A stretch of DNA of 64,000 nt from Clostridium sp. 1001271st1 H5 (GTDB lineage Bacteria; Bacillota; Clostridia; Lachnospirales; Lachnospiraceae). The stretch spans positions 310,001 through 374,000 of the forward strand of contig NZ_SPHO01000002.1 of assembly GCF_005845215.1 (NCBI RefSeq), given 5' to 3'. Position 1 is the stretch's first letter. Each line of letters begins with the position of its first letter. Made by a program: the position numbers and the translations under genes. Below, one piece after another: positions 16,378 through 25,243 of the stretch. The notes under the pieces were generated by a model that saw only the letters and a program-made list of their open reading frames with translations, searched no databases and was not told the DNA's origin.

Positions 16378-18165
16378 ATGAAAATACTGCTGGCGGCTGT
16401 CAATGCTAAATATATACATTCCAATCTGGGGATTTACAGCCTGAAGGCCTATGCAGACCAGGCTTTTGAAGCAGGAGGAGAGGGCTTTGCCGTCCCGTCT
16501 GTTGAATTGGCTGAATATACCATCAACCATCAATTGGATTTGATTCTCCAGGATATATACAGAAGGGAACCGGACGTAATCGCCTTTTCCTGCTATATCT
16601 GGAATATAGAATATATCCGATATCTGGCTGCGGACTTAGGAAAAATACTGCCGGATGTCCCCATATGGCTGGGAGGGCCGGAGGTATCCTTTGACGCAGA
16701 AGGGGTGCTTCGCAGTATGCCGGAGGTAACCGGCATCATGAAGGGGGAGGGAGAGGAAACCTTTGCACAGCTGACCGGATATTATGTGGATAAGTGGGCC
16801 GGAAAAGAGGGCGGCAGTGGAAAACGCCGGGTAAACGGACAAGCCGGCCTGGAGAATATACCAGGACTTGCCTTCCGTCTTCCAGAGGGTTCGCTGGCAG
16901 ACACCGGCATCCGTCCGGCCATGGATATGAGCCGGATTCCCTTTCCTTATAAGCATATGGACATAAAGGAATTGGAGCACCGCATTATTTACTATGAGAG
17001 CAGCAGGGGCTGTCCCTTTTCCTGCAGCTACTGTCTGTCCTCCATTGATAAAAGCGTACGGTTCAGAAGCCTGGAGCTGGTGTTTGATGAGCTGTCCTGT
17101 TTTCTGGAGGCCAGGGTGCCCCAGGTAAAATTTGTGGACAGGACCTTTAACTGCAATAAAAAACATGCCATGGCCATATGGCAGTTTATCCGCAGGCAGG
17201 ATAACGGGGTGACTAATTTCCATTTTGAGATTGCAGCTGACCTTCTGGATGAGGAGGAAATAGAACTCCTGGGACAGATGCGCCCCGGCCTGGTACAGTT
17301 GGAGATTGGCGTCCAGTCCACGAATCCGGCCACACTTAAGACCATACGCCGCAAGACTGATATCGGCGGGATACGCCGTATTACCGGTACAATCAACAGG
17401 GGACATAATGTCCACCAGCATCTGGACCTGATTGCAGGTCTGCCCCATGAGAACCTGGAATGTTTCCGGCATTCATTCAACCAGGTATATTCCATGGAGC
17501 CGGAACAGCTCCAGCTGGGATTTTTGAAGGTGCTGAAGGGCTCTTATATGGAAGAAATGGCATCCTCCTATGAGCTGAGATACTCCTCCAGGCCGCCCTA
17601 TGAGGTCCTTTCCACCAGATGGCTGTCTTACCGCGACATTCTGGAACTGAAGGGCGTGGAGGACATGGTGGAGGTGTATTATAACAGCAGACAGTTTGTC
17701 CATACCCTGACTGCGCTTGCGGCAAGATACGGCTCACCCTATGAGATGTTTCTGGATATGGCTGCATTTTACCGTGAAAACCGTCTTGCCGGCATCAGTC
17801 ACAGCCGGATAGCCAGATACGAGATACTTTACAGTATCATAGCCAGGCATGAGGCAGCGCAGAGGGATGCTTCTGTTATGGAAATGTTCAGGGACCTCCT
17901 TATGTATGACCTGTATCTCAGGGAAAATGTGAAAAGCCGTCCCTCCTTTGCACGCGACCAGAGTCCCTATAAACAGGCTGTCCGGGCGTTTTTCCAGAGG
18001 GAGGAGGAATCGCCCCGGTACCTTATGGATTATGAGGGGTATGATTCCAGGCAGATGAGTAAAATGGCCCATATTGAGGCCATGGGCGACGGAAGCCTGG
18101 TGCTGTTTGATTACAGGCACAGGGACCCGCTGACCTATAATGCAAGGGCAGACAGGGTACAGTGA
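16378..18165 (+). CDS. B12-binding-domain radical SAM protein, DUF4080 type
   Basis: A radical SAM enzyme of unknown substrate. Residues 1–140 form the cobalamin-binding-type Rossmann domain (MKILLAAVNAKYIHSN; PIWLGGPEVSFD). The radical SAM core begins near residue 205 with CPFSCSYCLSS, the CxxxCxxC motif that holds the 4Fe-4S cluster and SAM. The region near 310–350 (QLEIGVQSTNPATLKTIRR and HLDLIAGLP) is typical of the family. The C-terminal 200 residues match the DUF4080 extension. The canonical B12 ligand motif DxHxxG is not evident, which is usual for this group. The pairing with dCMP deaminase may be coincidental. Confidence 0.85.
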   Translation: MKILLAAVNAKYIHSNLGIYSLKAYADQAFEAGGEGFAVPSVELAEYTINHQLDLILQDIYRREPDVIAFSCYIWNIEYIRYLAADLGKILPDVPIWLGGPEVSFDAEGVLRSMPEVTGIMKGEGEETFAQLTGYYVDKWAGKEGGSGKRRVNGQAGLENIPGLAFRLPEGSLADTGIRPAMDMSRIPFPYKHMDIKELEHRIIYYESSRGCPFSCSYCLSSIDKSVRFRSLELVFDELSCFLEARVPQVKFVDRTFNCNKKHAMAIWQFIRRQDNGVTNFHFEIAADLLDEEEIELLGQMRPGLVQLEIGVQSTNPATLKTIRRKTDIGGIRRITGTINRGHNVHQHLDLIAGLPHENLECFRHSFNQVYSMEPEQLQLGFLKVLKGSYMEEMASSYELRYSSRPPYEVLSTRWLSYRDILELKGVEDMVEVYYNSRQFVHTLTALAARYGSPYEMFLDMAAFYRENRLAGISHSRIARYEILYSIIARHEAAQRDASVMEMFRDLLMYDLYLRENVKSRPSFARDQSPYKQAVRAFFQREEESPRYLMDYEGYDSRQMSKMAHIEAMGDGSLVLFDYRHRDPLTYNARADRVQ

Positions 18166-18221
18166 CAGAGATTTAGATGTTGTAAATACAACGAAAATGT
18201 TGCCATGAAAGGATTGGATAT

Positions 18222-18917
18222 ATGCAGCAAGACACCATTACAGATAAACCAGGGAACGGAAAAAAAGCTGGCAGGGAGACAAAAGCAGAACAGGCAGCCC
18301 GCATTGAACGTATTCTGGCTGCACTGGACCGGGAATACGGTACGGAATACCGGTGTTACCTGAATCATGAGACTCCCTGGCAGCTGCTGATTGCGGTCAT
18401 CATGAGCGCACAGTGCACAGATGCCAGGGTGAATATCGTCACAGCTGATTTATTCCGGAAATACGATACCCTGGAGAAGTTTGCCGCGGCGGATTTAAAG
18501 GAACTGGAGCAGGATATCCATTCCATTGGGTTTTATCACATGAAAGCGAAGAATATCATCGCCTGCTGCCGGGACCTGGTGGAACGGTTTGGGGGAGAGG
18601 TGCCCGGGACCATAGAGGAACTGACCTCCCTGGCCGGCGTTGGACGCAAGACAGCCAATGTCATACGGGGGAACATATACAATGAACCAAGTATTGTGGT
18701 GGACACCCATGTGAAGCGCATATCCAGGAAGCTGGGCCTTACAAAAGAGCAGGAGCCGGAAAAGATTGAATACGACCTGATGAAGGTGCTGCCAAAGGAC
18801 CACTGGATTCTGTGGAATATACATATCATAACCCTGGGCCGCACCATCTGCATTGCGAGACGCCCTAAATGCCGGGATTGTTTCCTGCGGGAGGAATGTC
18901 CGGGCAGGGAAGACTAG
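18222..18917 (+). CDS. nth: Endonuclease III (DNA glycosylase/AP lyase)
   Basis: Removes oxidised pyrimidines from DNA and cuts at abasic sites. The helix-hairpin-helix LTSLAGVGRKTANVI contains the catalytic Lys, and VVDTHVKRIS supplies the catalytic Asp. The C-terminal 4Fe-4S motif C-x6-C-x2-C-x5-C is intact (CIARRPKCRDCFLREEC). The N-terminus has about 20 extra polar residues before the conserved core. At 231 residues it is normal. It is convergent with the YesN gene; the stops lie ten bases apart. Confidence 0.95.
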   Translation: MQQDTITDKPGNGKKAGRETKAEQAARIERILAALDREYGTEYRCYLNHETPWQLLIAVIMSAQCTDARVNIVTADLFRKYDTLEKFAAADLKELEQDIHSIGFYHMKAKNIIACCRDLVERFGGEVPGTIEELTSLAGVGRKTANVIRGNIYNEPSIVVDTHVKRISRKLGLTKEQEPEKIEYDLMKVLPKDHWILWNIHIITLGRTICIARRPKCRDCFLREECPGRED

Positions 18918-18927
18918 AGCAATCCCC

Positions 18928-20490
18928 TTACCTCCGGCTTTGGAACTCCGAAGGCGACTTTCCATAATATCGTTTGAATGCGGCGCTGAAATAGGCCGCA
19001 TTTTCATATCCCACCCTGGATGAAATCTCATACATTTTCATATTGGTATTTTCCAGCAGTCCCCTGGCCTTTTCCATCCGTATCTTTATCAGATAATCCG
19101 TAAATGTGATGCCTGTTTCGCTCTTAAACACTGTGCTGAAATAGGAGGTGCTTAAACAGACCGCCCCGGCCACCTCCTCAATGGAAAAGGAGGAGGACAT
19201 GTAGTGGTTCTGGATGTACAGGATGGCCTGGTCTATGAGCCTTCCGTAACGGCTTTTATTGATGCGGATGCTGTCGCATATTTTGAACAGGTTCAGCTTC
19301 AGGTTTTCAATGTTGGATTCCAGGGTGCCTTCGGCGGCCACCTTCTTAAATTCCTCAATGGGATTGCGGAATATGTCCTGAAGATTGATTCCGGATTCAC
19401 CTAGTTCCTTCATCAGATGGGTATAGAAGCTTCCCAGGGAAAATGTCATATACAGATAGCTTTCGCTTCCCTTCTGATAGAGCCACGTCTTTAACTTCTC
19501 CAGCTCCTGGGTAATCCCTTCTTTATTCTGCTCCTTGATGAAAGTAATGAGCCGGGTATCCGGGATGGGGTATCCATGGCTGTCCTCCGGCCCCTTGCAG
19601 ATATAGGACTCCACTTCCTCGTAAAAGATATCTGCGTTGGAGCCCTTGATAAAATGCAGCTTGCATGCCTCATGGCAGGTTTTCACGCTTTTGTGGAGCC
19701 TGTGGATTCCCTGGACAATGCTGCCCGAAGCAATGCTCACATCACAATAGCTTCCTTCGTAGGGAAACTGTCTGCGTATGGAGTCCACCAGGATTCTGCG
19801 CTGTACGCTCAGCTCCATTCCGGACCGGGCGGTGAGACAGACGCTGTAGCTGTACTGATGGGATTCCAGCAAATAAAGGCTGTCCTTAAGCAGAATCTGG
19901 TTCAGGGCTGAAAACCTGCGCTCTGAGGCGTACCGGATGTCGTCGGACAGCTTGCTTAGGCTGTGCTCGTCCAGCTCCACCTGTATGTAACAGCACCACG
20001 AACCAGGCTCCAAATCCAGTTCAGTCCACACGCTGTCCCCCTCTGCTGCCGCTGTTTCCTGGACCGCCATGTTGCGCAGCAGCTGGGTGGCCATCAGGCG
20101 CTTGTCGTGGTGGAACTGCTGGCAGTGGGAGACTGCATTGGACAGAATCCGGTTCATGGCCTCCAGGTCAATGGGTTTCAGTATGTAATCCAGGGCCCGC
20201 AGATGCATGGCTGTCCTGGCATATTCAAAGTCATCATAGGCGCTGATAATGAGAATCACGATATTGGGGTTTAAGTCCTTTGCCAGCCCGGACAGCTCCA
20301 GTCCATCAATATATGGCATACGGATGTCGGTGATAAGGATGTCGGGGGGATTAGCCTTCATCTGGTTCCAGGCATCCTGCCCGTCGGCAGCAGTACCGGA
20401 GAGACAGATACCCAGCCCCTCCCAGTCAATCTGACGGGACAGGCCTTCCAGTATGATTTCATTGTCATCACAGAGCATTGCCTGGAACAT
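18928..20490 (-). CDS. YesN-type response regulator with AraC DNA-binding domain
   Basis: Transcription factor of a two-component system. Residues 1–120 are the receiver, with DDNE, the phosphoacceptor Asp in DIRMP and a KP near residue 105. The middle part is a helical linker. The last 100 residues form two AraC helix-turn-helix motifs (SIEEVAGAVCLSTSYFSTVFK; YEISSRVGYENAAYFSAAFKRYYG). Start: an ATG at 20499 lies directly against the AAAGGAG site, so the second ATG at 20490, at proper spacing, is preferred. It overlaps the kinase gene by 23 bases. The likely target is the divergent ABC transporter operon starting at 24281. Confidence 0.9.
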   Translation of the reverse strand: MFQAMLCDDNEIILEGLSRQIDWEGLGICLSGTAADGQDAWNQMKANPPDILITDIRMPYIDGLELSGLAKDLNPNIVILIISAYDDFEYARTAMHLRALDYILKPIDLEAMNRILSNAVSHCQQFHHDKRLMATQLLRNMAVQETAAAEGDSVWTELDLEPGSWCCYIQVELDEHSLSKLSDDIRYASERRFSALNQILLKDSLYLLESHQYSYSVCLTARSGMELSVQRRILVDSIRRQFPYEGSYCDVSIASGSIVQGIHRLHKSVKTCHEACKLHFIKGSNADIFYEEVESYICKGPEDSHGYPIPDTRLITFIKEQNKEGITQELEKLKTWLYQKGSESYLYMTFSLGSFYTHLMKELGESGINLQDIFRNPIEEFKKVAAEGTLESNIENLKLNLFKICDSIRINKSRYGRLIDQAILYIQNHYMSSSFSIEEVAGAVCLSTSYFSTVFKSETGITFTDYLIKIRMEKARGLLENTNMKMYEISSRVGYENAAYFSAAFKRYYGKSPSEFQSRR

Positions 20491-22279
20491 ATGTATCATC
20501 TCCTTTCAGTTTTGGAATCCTTACAGTTACCTCGGTGCCAAAATCCTGCTCCGACGTGATGGTAATGCCGTAGCTGCTTCCAAAGAGGATATGGACCCGC
20601 TCATTGACATTGTAGAGCCCGTACCCTGAGTCCCTCCGGTCCGGGTGGGCAGTTGTGTCCAGCTGCCTCAGCAGGCCATCCAGGGTAACACGGTCCATGC
20701 CCCTGCTGATATCCTGTACGGACAGCACAAGGCTGTCCTCGTCCTCGTAAATGCGGACCTGTATAAAGACCTTCTGCCCCGGCATGGGCACTGCGTGGGC
20801 AATGGCATTTTCAGCCAGAGGCTGTAAGAGCAGCTTAAGGGTACGGTAGGAATACAGAACAGGGTCGCATTCAATGGCATATTCGAATTTCTTGCTGTAA
20901 ATCATATTGGTGATGAACAGGTAGCTGCTTATGTGCCGCAGCTCTTCTTCTATGGTGATGATTTCATTTCCCTTGCTGAGGGAAATCTTAAACAGCGTGG
21001 ACAGCTCGTTGAGCATTTTTTCCGCGTCCCTGTTTTTGTCCATCCTCAGCAGCCACATGACGGAATCCAGGGAATTGTAGAGAAAATGGGGCTGTATCTG
21101 GGCCTGGAGGGCCTTTAGCTCTGAATTCTTAAGCTTTTTCTGCTCCTCGTAAATCTGGTTGATAAGCTTCTGAATCCGTTCCAGCATCTGGTTGAAATTT
21201 TTGCCCAGCCGTCCGAATTCATCGGAGGAGTGATAGGTGTAGCGGACAGAGAAATCCCCGTTTTCCACATCCTCCATCATTCGGTAGAGAATCTGCACTG
21301 GCTTGTATACGGACTGGGATATGAGCATGGCCGCATACAGGGAGGAAAAGGCAATAATCAGAAGAAGCAGCATGACAATATGGGTGATGTCCTTGCTGTT
21401 CTGGGTCAGGAATCCCCGGTCTATGATGCCTGCAATCCGCCAGTTGGAATTCATCAGGGTACGGCTCACCACCAGGTACCCGCTGTCAGGCACAACCATG
21501 GATTTTCCCACGGCAGAGCCGGTGGATTCCAGAATATGGGATACCAGGCTGGGAGAGATATCAATGGGATAGTGAAGGTCGTTGCCTGCATTGGAGCGGA
21601 ACAGGATGCCGCCCTCCTGGTCAATGATGCAGATGACCCCGTTGTTGAGGCTGTGCTTGATTTTCTCAGTAATGGCGTCCTCCTTGATGTCGGCCGCCAC
21701 AATACCGTTAACCATACCGGAAGCCTTGTCCACCACCGGCTGACCCACGGTAATAAAGTTGTCACTGATGGAGCTGCGGACAATGAAGCTGCCTTCGTGG
21801 GAAGGGAACCAGGTGGCCTCCTCGCTGCCTGCTATGGTTTTGTACCAGGTAGTTTCCCTCTGGTCCTCTGATTTGAAGGAGTAGTAGTTGGATTTGTAAC
21901 GCCCCCCGTTCTGGCCGAATACATACACCCCGAAGATATCCTTGCGGTAGGTGGAGATGGAGGCCAGTTCCATGCTGCCCGCCAGGTCATTGGAATACTG
22001 GTCGCGGATGGAGTCAAAATCCATGCGCAGGTATTTCTGCATCTTGATGTCGCCGGTCAGCATGCCGCAGAGACTCCAGGCATCGCCCAGCAGACTGTCA
22101 ATATCATCACAGACCAGGTCAATGGTTTCGATGGAGGACTTTTCCGTCATGTTAATGATGAAATTGGTATAGAGATGATAGGCGGCAATCCCCACCAGGA
22201 GCACAGGGATGCAGGACAGTGTTACAAAGGAAATCAGCAGTTTCCTGCGGAATGAAAGCTGTCGGAAGAATTTTTTCAT
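20468..22279 (-). CDS. YesM-type sensor histidine kinase
   Basis: Membrane kinase partner of the YesN regulator. A transmembrane segment near residues 16–38 precedes an extracellular sensor domain of about 240 residues; a second segment lies near 285–305 and leads into HAMP. The His_kinase domain has QPHFLYNSLDSVMW with the phosphoacceptor His, and the ATPase has LLQPLAENAIAHAV and GYGLYNVNERV. The ATG at 22279 is chosen over an upstream TTG because AAAGGAAA lies at suitable spacing. It sits between the anchored binding protein and the regulator in one minus-strand operon. The organisation resembles the XylFII–LytS–YesN xylose sensor of Clostridium beijerinckii, where a membrane-bound binding protein controls the kinase. 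Confidence 0.9.
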   Translation of the reverse strand: MKKFFRQLSFRRKLLISFVTLSCIPVLLVGIAAYHLYTNFIINMTEKSSIETIDLVCDDIDSLLGDAWSLCGMLTGDIKMQKYLRMDFDSIRDQYSNDLAGSMELASISTYRKDIFGVYVFGQNGGRYKSNYYSFKSEDQRETTWYKTIAGSEEATWFPSHEGSFIVRSSISDNFITVGQPVVDKASGMVNGIVAADIKEDAITEKIKHSLNNGVICIIDQEGGILFRSNAGNDLHYPIDISPSLVSHILESTGSAVGKSMVVPDSGYLVVSRTLMNSNWRIAGIIDRGFLTQNSKDITHIVMLLLLIIAFSSLYAAMLISQSVYKPVQILYRMMEDVENGDFSVRYTYHSSDEFGRLGKNFNQMLERIQKLINQIYEEQKKLKNSELKALQAQIQPHFLYNSLDSVMWLLRMDKNRDAEKMLNELSTLFKISLSKGNEIITIEEELRHISSYLFITNMIYSKKFEYAIECDPVLYSYRTLKLLLQPLAENAIAHAVPMPGQKVFIQVRIYEDEDSLVLSVQDISRGMDRVTLDGLLRQLDTTAHPDRRDSGYGLYNVNERVHILFGSSYGITITSEQDFGTEVTVRIPKLKGDDTYVPGNAL

Positions 22280-22330
22280 GAATCCCGTTTCCTTTCCGGT
22301 ATTACATAGCAACCGTTCTAAGGGCTGCTA

Positions 22331-23377
22331 TTAATAAGCGGTGAGCGCATACTCGGCCGCATTCTCAGCCGTGATGATTTGATAGGGAATCATAACCATG
22401 GGAAAGGGCTTGCAGTCACGTTCCATCTGCTGAATCAGGAAGGCTGCGATGAATCCCCAGCGGGGGTTGCTCTCCACCGTGCCCAGATATTCCCCGGCAA
22501 TGATGGCCTTGCACACATCCTGGATGCCGTTGATGGACACAATGGCGATTTCCCCAGGCGGCAGCCCGGCCACCTTGATGGCCTGGAGGGCTCCCAGACC
22601 GTCCTCATCGCTGTGGGCAAAGACAGCGTCTATGGTCTGGCCCCGGTTGGCAGCTTTGATAAGGGCGTTTTCCATTGCTTTTTGGGCTGTTACACGGTCA
22701 AAATTACCGTATTCCACATCAATGATTTCCATGTTGGGATACTGCATAAGGGCCTGATGGAATCCCTTTGAACGTGCCTGGGCTCCGGGCGAGCTTTCGG
22801 TGCCGTAGATTTCCACGATGCGGCAGGGCTGATTCCCGAATTTATCCGCCAGAAGACCGGCGCAAATCTGCCCCTCCTTCAGATAGTCTGCGGAAATAAG
22901 GGACACATAGTAGCTCTGGTCAATGGTTTCAGCTGACTGGTCTATGAGGATGACGGGAATGCCTGCATCCTTGGCGTCCTGGAGCACCGGGGTCAGGGCC
23001 GACAGGTCCGCAGGCACGATAACCAGATAGTCCACTCCTTCCCGAATCAGGCTGCGTATATCCTCCAGCTGCCACTGGACGGAATAGTCCTCAGGCTCGT
23101 GGTAGATAAAGTCCATCCCATTGGGAATCAGGGCCTCGCGGAAACTGTTGATTTGGGCGGTTCTCCATGGATTGTCGGTTTCTATCTGGGAAAATCCCAC
23201 ATGGAGGCCGGAGCTGTCAGCCGGCTCCGGCTCCCAGTTTACAGCCTGGTTGGAGGTGTCATACAGGGTTATTCCCAGGATAATGCATAGGGAGCAGATG
23301 ATAAGGAGACACCAGTGTTTTTTAAGCAGTGACTTGAACCGTGTCTTAAAATGCAGCATAAACCGTGACATAGGCAT
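22331..23377 (-). CDS. Membrane-anchored sugar-binding protein, probable sensor partner of YesM
   Basis: A ribose/galactose-binding-protein fold (Peripla_BP_4) carried on an uncleaved N-terminal membrane anchor (CLLIICSLCIILGITLY) rather than a standard lipobox. The sugar-binding fold follows: HVGFSQIETDNPWRTAQI, then LVIVPADLSALTPVLQDAKDAGIPVILID, and later AVFAHSDEDGLGALQAIK, all typical of the family. The ATG at 23377 overlaps the TGA of the upstream cyclase gene by one base, indicating coupling. There are no permease genes on this strand and the kinase gene follows directly, so a sensing rather than transport role is inferred. A separate transport-type binding protein exists in the divergent operon. 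Confidence 0.8.
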   Translation of the reverse strand: MPMSRFMLHFKTRFKSLLKKHWCLLIICSLCIILGITLYDTSNQAVNWEPEPADSSGLHVGFSQIETDNPWRTAQINSFREALIPNGMDFIYHEPEDYSVQWQLEDIRSLIREGVDYLVIVPADLSALTPVLQDAKDAGIPVILIDQSAETIDQSYYVSLISADYLKEGQICAGLLADKFGNQPCRIVEIYGTESSPGAQARSKGFHQALMQYPNMEIIDVEYGNFDRVTAQKAMENALIKAANRGQTIDAVFAHSDEDGLGALQAIKVAGLPPGEIAIVSINGIQDVCKAIIAGEYLGTVESNPRWGFIAAFLIQQMERDCKPFPMVMIPYQIITAENAAEYALTAY

Positions 23378-24045
23378 CAGTACTCCGCCCACATGGTAAC
23401 CGGTGAACTGTCAATGCCTTCAATTATCAAAGGGATGGCGGCTGCCTTTCTCAGAAAACCGGACGGGAGCCCTTCCATATTCACATCCTCAATGATACAG
23501 ATGTAGTGGTTGTGGTACATGCCGAGCATGGTCTGATGGGCCAGGTCGCCGTCCTCTGTGTCGCTGTAGGAGGCCAGTGATACAAAGTCCAGGGCCACTG
23601 CCTTCAGATGGCTCATGCGGTCCTGAAGGTATGCGGCCAGCTGGCTGCTGACAGCGGGACCGTTGTGTTCATAGACCTCAGGCTTTTCACTGCGGTATTT
23701 CCAGAAGCCGGTGCGGATTAAAAGCAAATCAGCGTCTTTTATGTCCTCACTGTGGGAAATCAGGTCCTCAGGCATGACCTTTTCTCCCGGTTCCTTTGGT
23801 ATGTCCAGAAGCAGGGGCCTGTGAAAGAAAAAATGCTCAAAGGGAACCTGGTCCAGGGAAATGCCCTTTCCGTAAAAATGCATGGGTCCGTCCAGATGGG
23901 TTCCGTAGTGGTTGAACAGATGGATGGTACAGGTGTTGGCCGTGTCGCCTCCGGCAATGGAGGTATGCGGTTCCAGGCTGAATGTGGGGTTGCCGGGCCA
24001 GGTGGGCTGCCCCTGTTTTATGGGATACGATAACAACTGATACAT
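23377..24045 (-). CDS. Cyclase-family metal-dependent hydrolase (kynurenine-formamidase-like)
   Basis: Member of the PF04199 family, which includes kynurenine formamidase and isatin hydrolase. The metal-binding HxGTHxDxPxH motif is present as HYGTHLDGPMHF near residue 75–85. Other family features include LLIRTGFW and a late LIIEGID. The ATG at 24045 is chosen because AAGGAGGG lies just before it; further in-frame codons upstream lack a site. It is the first gene of the minus-strand operon, ahead of the sensor genes. In this setting it may open a lactone or amide ring of the imported compound, but the substrate is unknown. Confidence 0.82.
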   Translation of the reverse strand: MYQLLSYPIKQGQPTWPGNPTFSLEPHTSIAGGDTANTCTIHLFNHYGTHLDGPMHFYGKGISLDQVPFEHFFFHRPLLLDIPKEPGEKVMPEDLISHSEDIKDADLLLIRTGFWKYRSEKPEVYEHNGPAVSSQLAAYLQDRMSHLKAVALDFVSLASYSDTEDGDLAHQTMLGMYHNHYICIIEDVNMEGLPSGFLRKAAAIPLIIEGIDSSPVTMWAEY

Positions 24046-24201
24046 AAAATCCCTCCTTACGATAAAGATATCATCCGAATGCAACAGTTCAGTCATGTAC
24101 GGCTGGACTGATATCATTAAATCACGATTTACAGGGAGCGTCAATAAGATAGGATGAAATCAAAACATATTCCAATCAAATCATATATACATAAAAATAT
24201 G

Positions 24202-24220
24202 GTCATAGTATACTAATGAC
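24202..24220. promoter_or_regulatory. Palindrome in the divergent control region (operator candidate)
   Basis: A perfect ten-base palindrome TAGTATACTA (24206–24215) is flanked by GTCA and, one base further on, TGAC. It lies in the 235-base gap between the divergent cyclase and amidohydrolase operons. This is a reasonable place for a regulator to act on both. Part of it (TATACT) could also serve as a -10 element for the plus-strand operon. Confidence 0.4.
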
Positions 24221-24280
24221 ATCCGAAAAACAGTGCTGTTAAAGTGCAATATACACAAACATACAGGTAGGGGGAGTTAG

Positions 24281-25192
24281 ATGGATGTAATTGATATTCA
24301 TGCCCACATATACGAACGGGTGGCGGGAATCACCCAGGGACAGCCCATGTCCTCCGCTAATCTGGGGCGGGTTTTTATAGGAAATGGGGAAGTGCAGTTT
24401 TTGCCTCCCTCCTTTGAACAGACCCGCAGTACGGCGGAAATGCTCATCGCCTACATGGACTGGTGCGGCATTGAGAAAGCAGTTCTCATGCCCAATCCCT
24501 ATTACGGATACCACAACCGGTATTTTGCGGAGAGCGTCAAACAGTATCCGGACCGGTTGAGAGGCGTGGCGCTGGTTGACATAATGAAAGGACAGAAGGC
24601 TGCCAGCGAACTGGCATCCATCTATGACCAGGGAATTCTGTTTGGTTTTAAGGTGGAGGTGGACAGCACCTTCCAGTGCGCTCCGGGAACCCGCCTTTCG
24701 GATTCCGGGCTGGCCCCTGTGTGGGACTGCTGCAACCAATACCGGCAGCCGGTGTTCATCCACATGTTCCGCACAGAGGATATTGGGGACGTGGGTTTCC
24801 TGGCCTCAGCCTATCCCAATATCAGCTTTGTCCTGTGCCATATGGGGGCGGACGCCTGTTTTAAGAAGGGGATGCCTGAATCCAATTACAGGGAAGTGCT
24901 TAACCTGGTAAAGAACCATTCCAATGTTTACATCGACACCTCCACCGTACCCGTGTATTTTGATGAGGAATACCCCTGGCCCTCTTCCGTGGAAATCATA
25001 GAGGCCTGTTACCGCCATGCGGGACCGGAGAAAATGATGTGGGCTTCGGATTATCCGGGCATGCTGAACCATGGGACCATGAGGCAGCTGATTCATCTGG
25101 TGGAGAAGCACTGCAGCCATATACCGGAGTCCCACCGGCAGATGATTATGGCGGACAACGCCAGACGTTTGTTCTTTGACAGTCAGAAGTAA
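24281..25192 (+). CDS. Amidohydrolase-2 family hydrolase
   Basis: A TIM-barrel metal-dependent hydrolase or decarboxylase. The N-terminal metal motif DIHAHIYE is at residues 5–12. A further His lies in QPVFIHMF, another in VLCHMG, and the catalytic Asp near the end in MMWASDYPG, followed by NARRLF. Relatives include sugar-lactone hydrolases (fuconolactonase-like) and decarboxylases of the amidohydrolase-2 family. The ATG follows AGGTAGGGGGAG. It is the first gene of the plus-strand operon with the ABC importer. A lactone or cyclic sugar-acid substrate is plausible from context; this is inference. Confidence 0.82.
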   Translation: MDVIDIHAHIYERVAGITQGQPMSSANLGRVFIGNGEVQFLPPSFEQTRSTAEMLIAYMDWCGIEKAVLMPNPYYGYHNRYFAESVKQYPDRLRGVALVDIMKGQKAASELASIYDQGILFGFKVEVDSTFQCAPGTRLSDSGLAPVWDCCNQYRQPVFIHMFRTEDIGDVGFLASAYPNISFVLCHMGADACFKKGMPESNYREVLNLVKNHSNVYIDTSTVPVYFDEEYPWPSSVEIIEACYRHAGPEKMMWASDYPGMLNHGTMRQLIHLVEKHCSHIPESHRQMIMADNARRLFFDSQK

Positions 25193-25243
25193 CTCCCGTA
25201 TAACGGGTATTATTTTAGAAAGAAAAAAAGGAGAAGATGAATT

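Noticed and set aside
16636-17472. 278-codon minus-strand open frame opposite the radical SAM gene
   Set aside because: Antisense to the CxxxCxxC region of a well-supported protein; no start signals.
18179-18192. GTTGT/ACAAC inverted repeat upstream of nth as operator
   Set aside because: Only five pairs with a non-symmetric centre; chance occurrence is likely.
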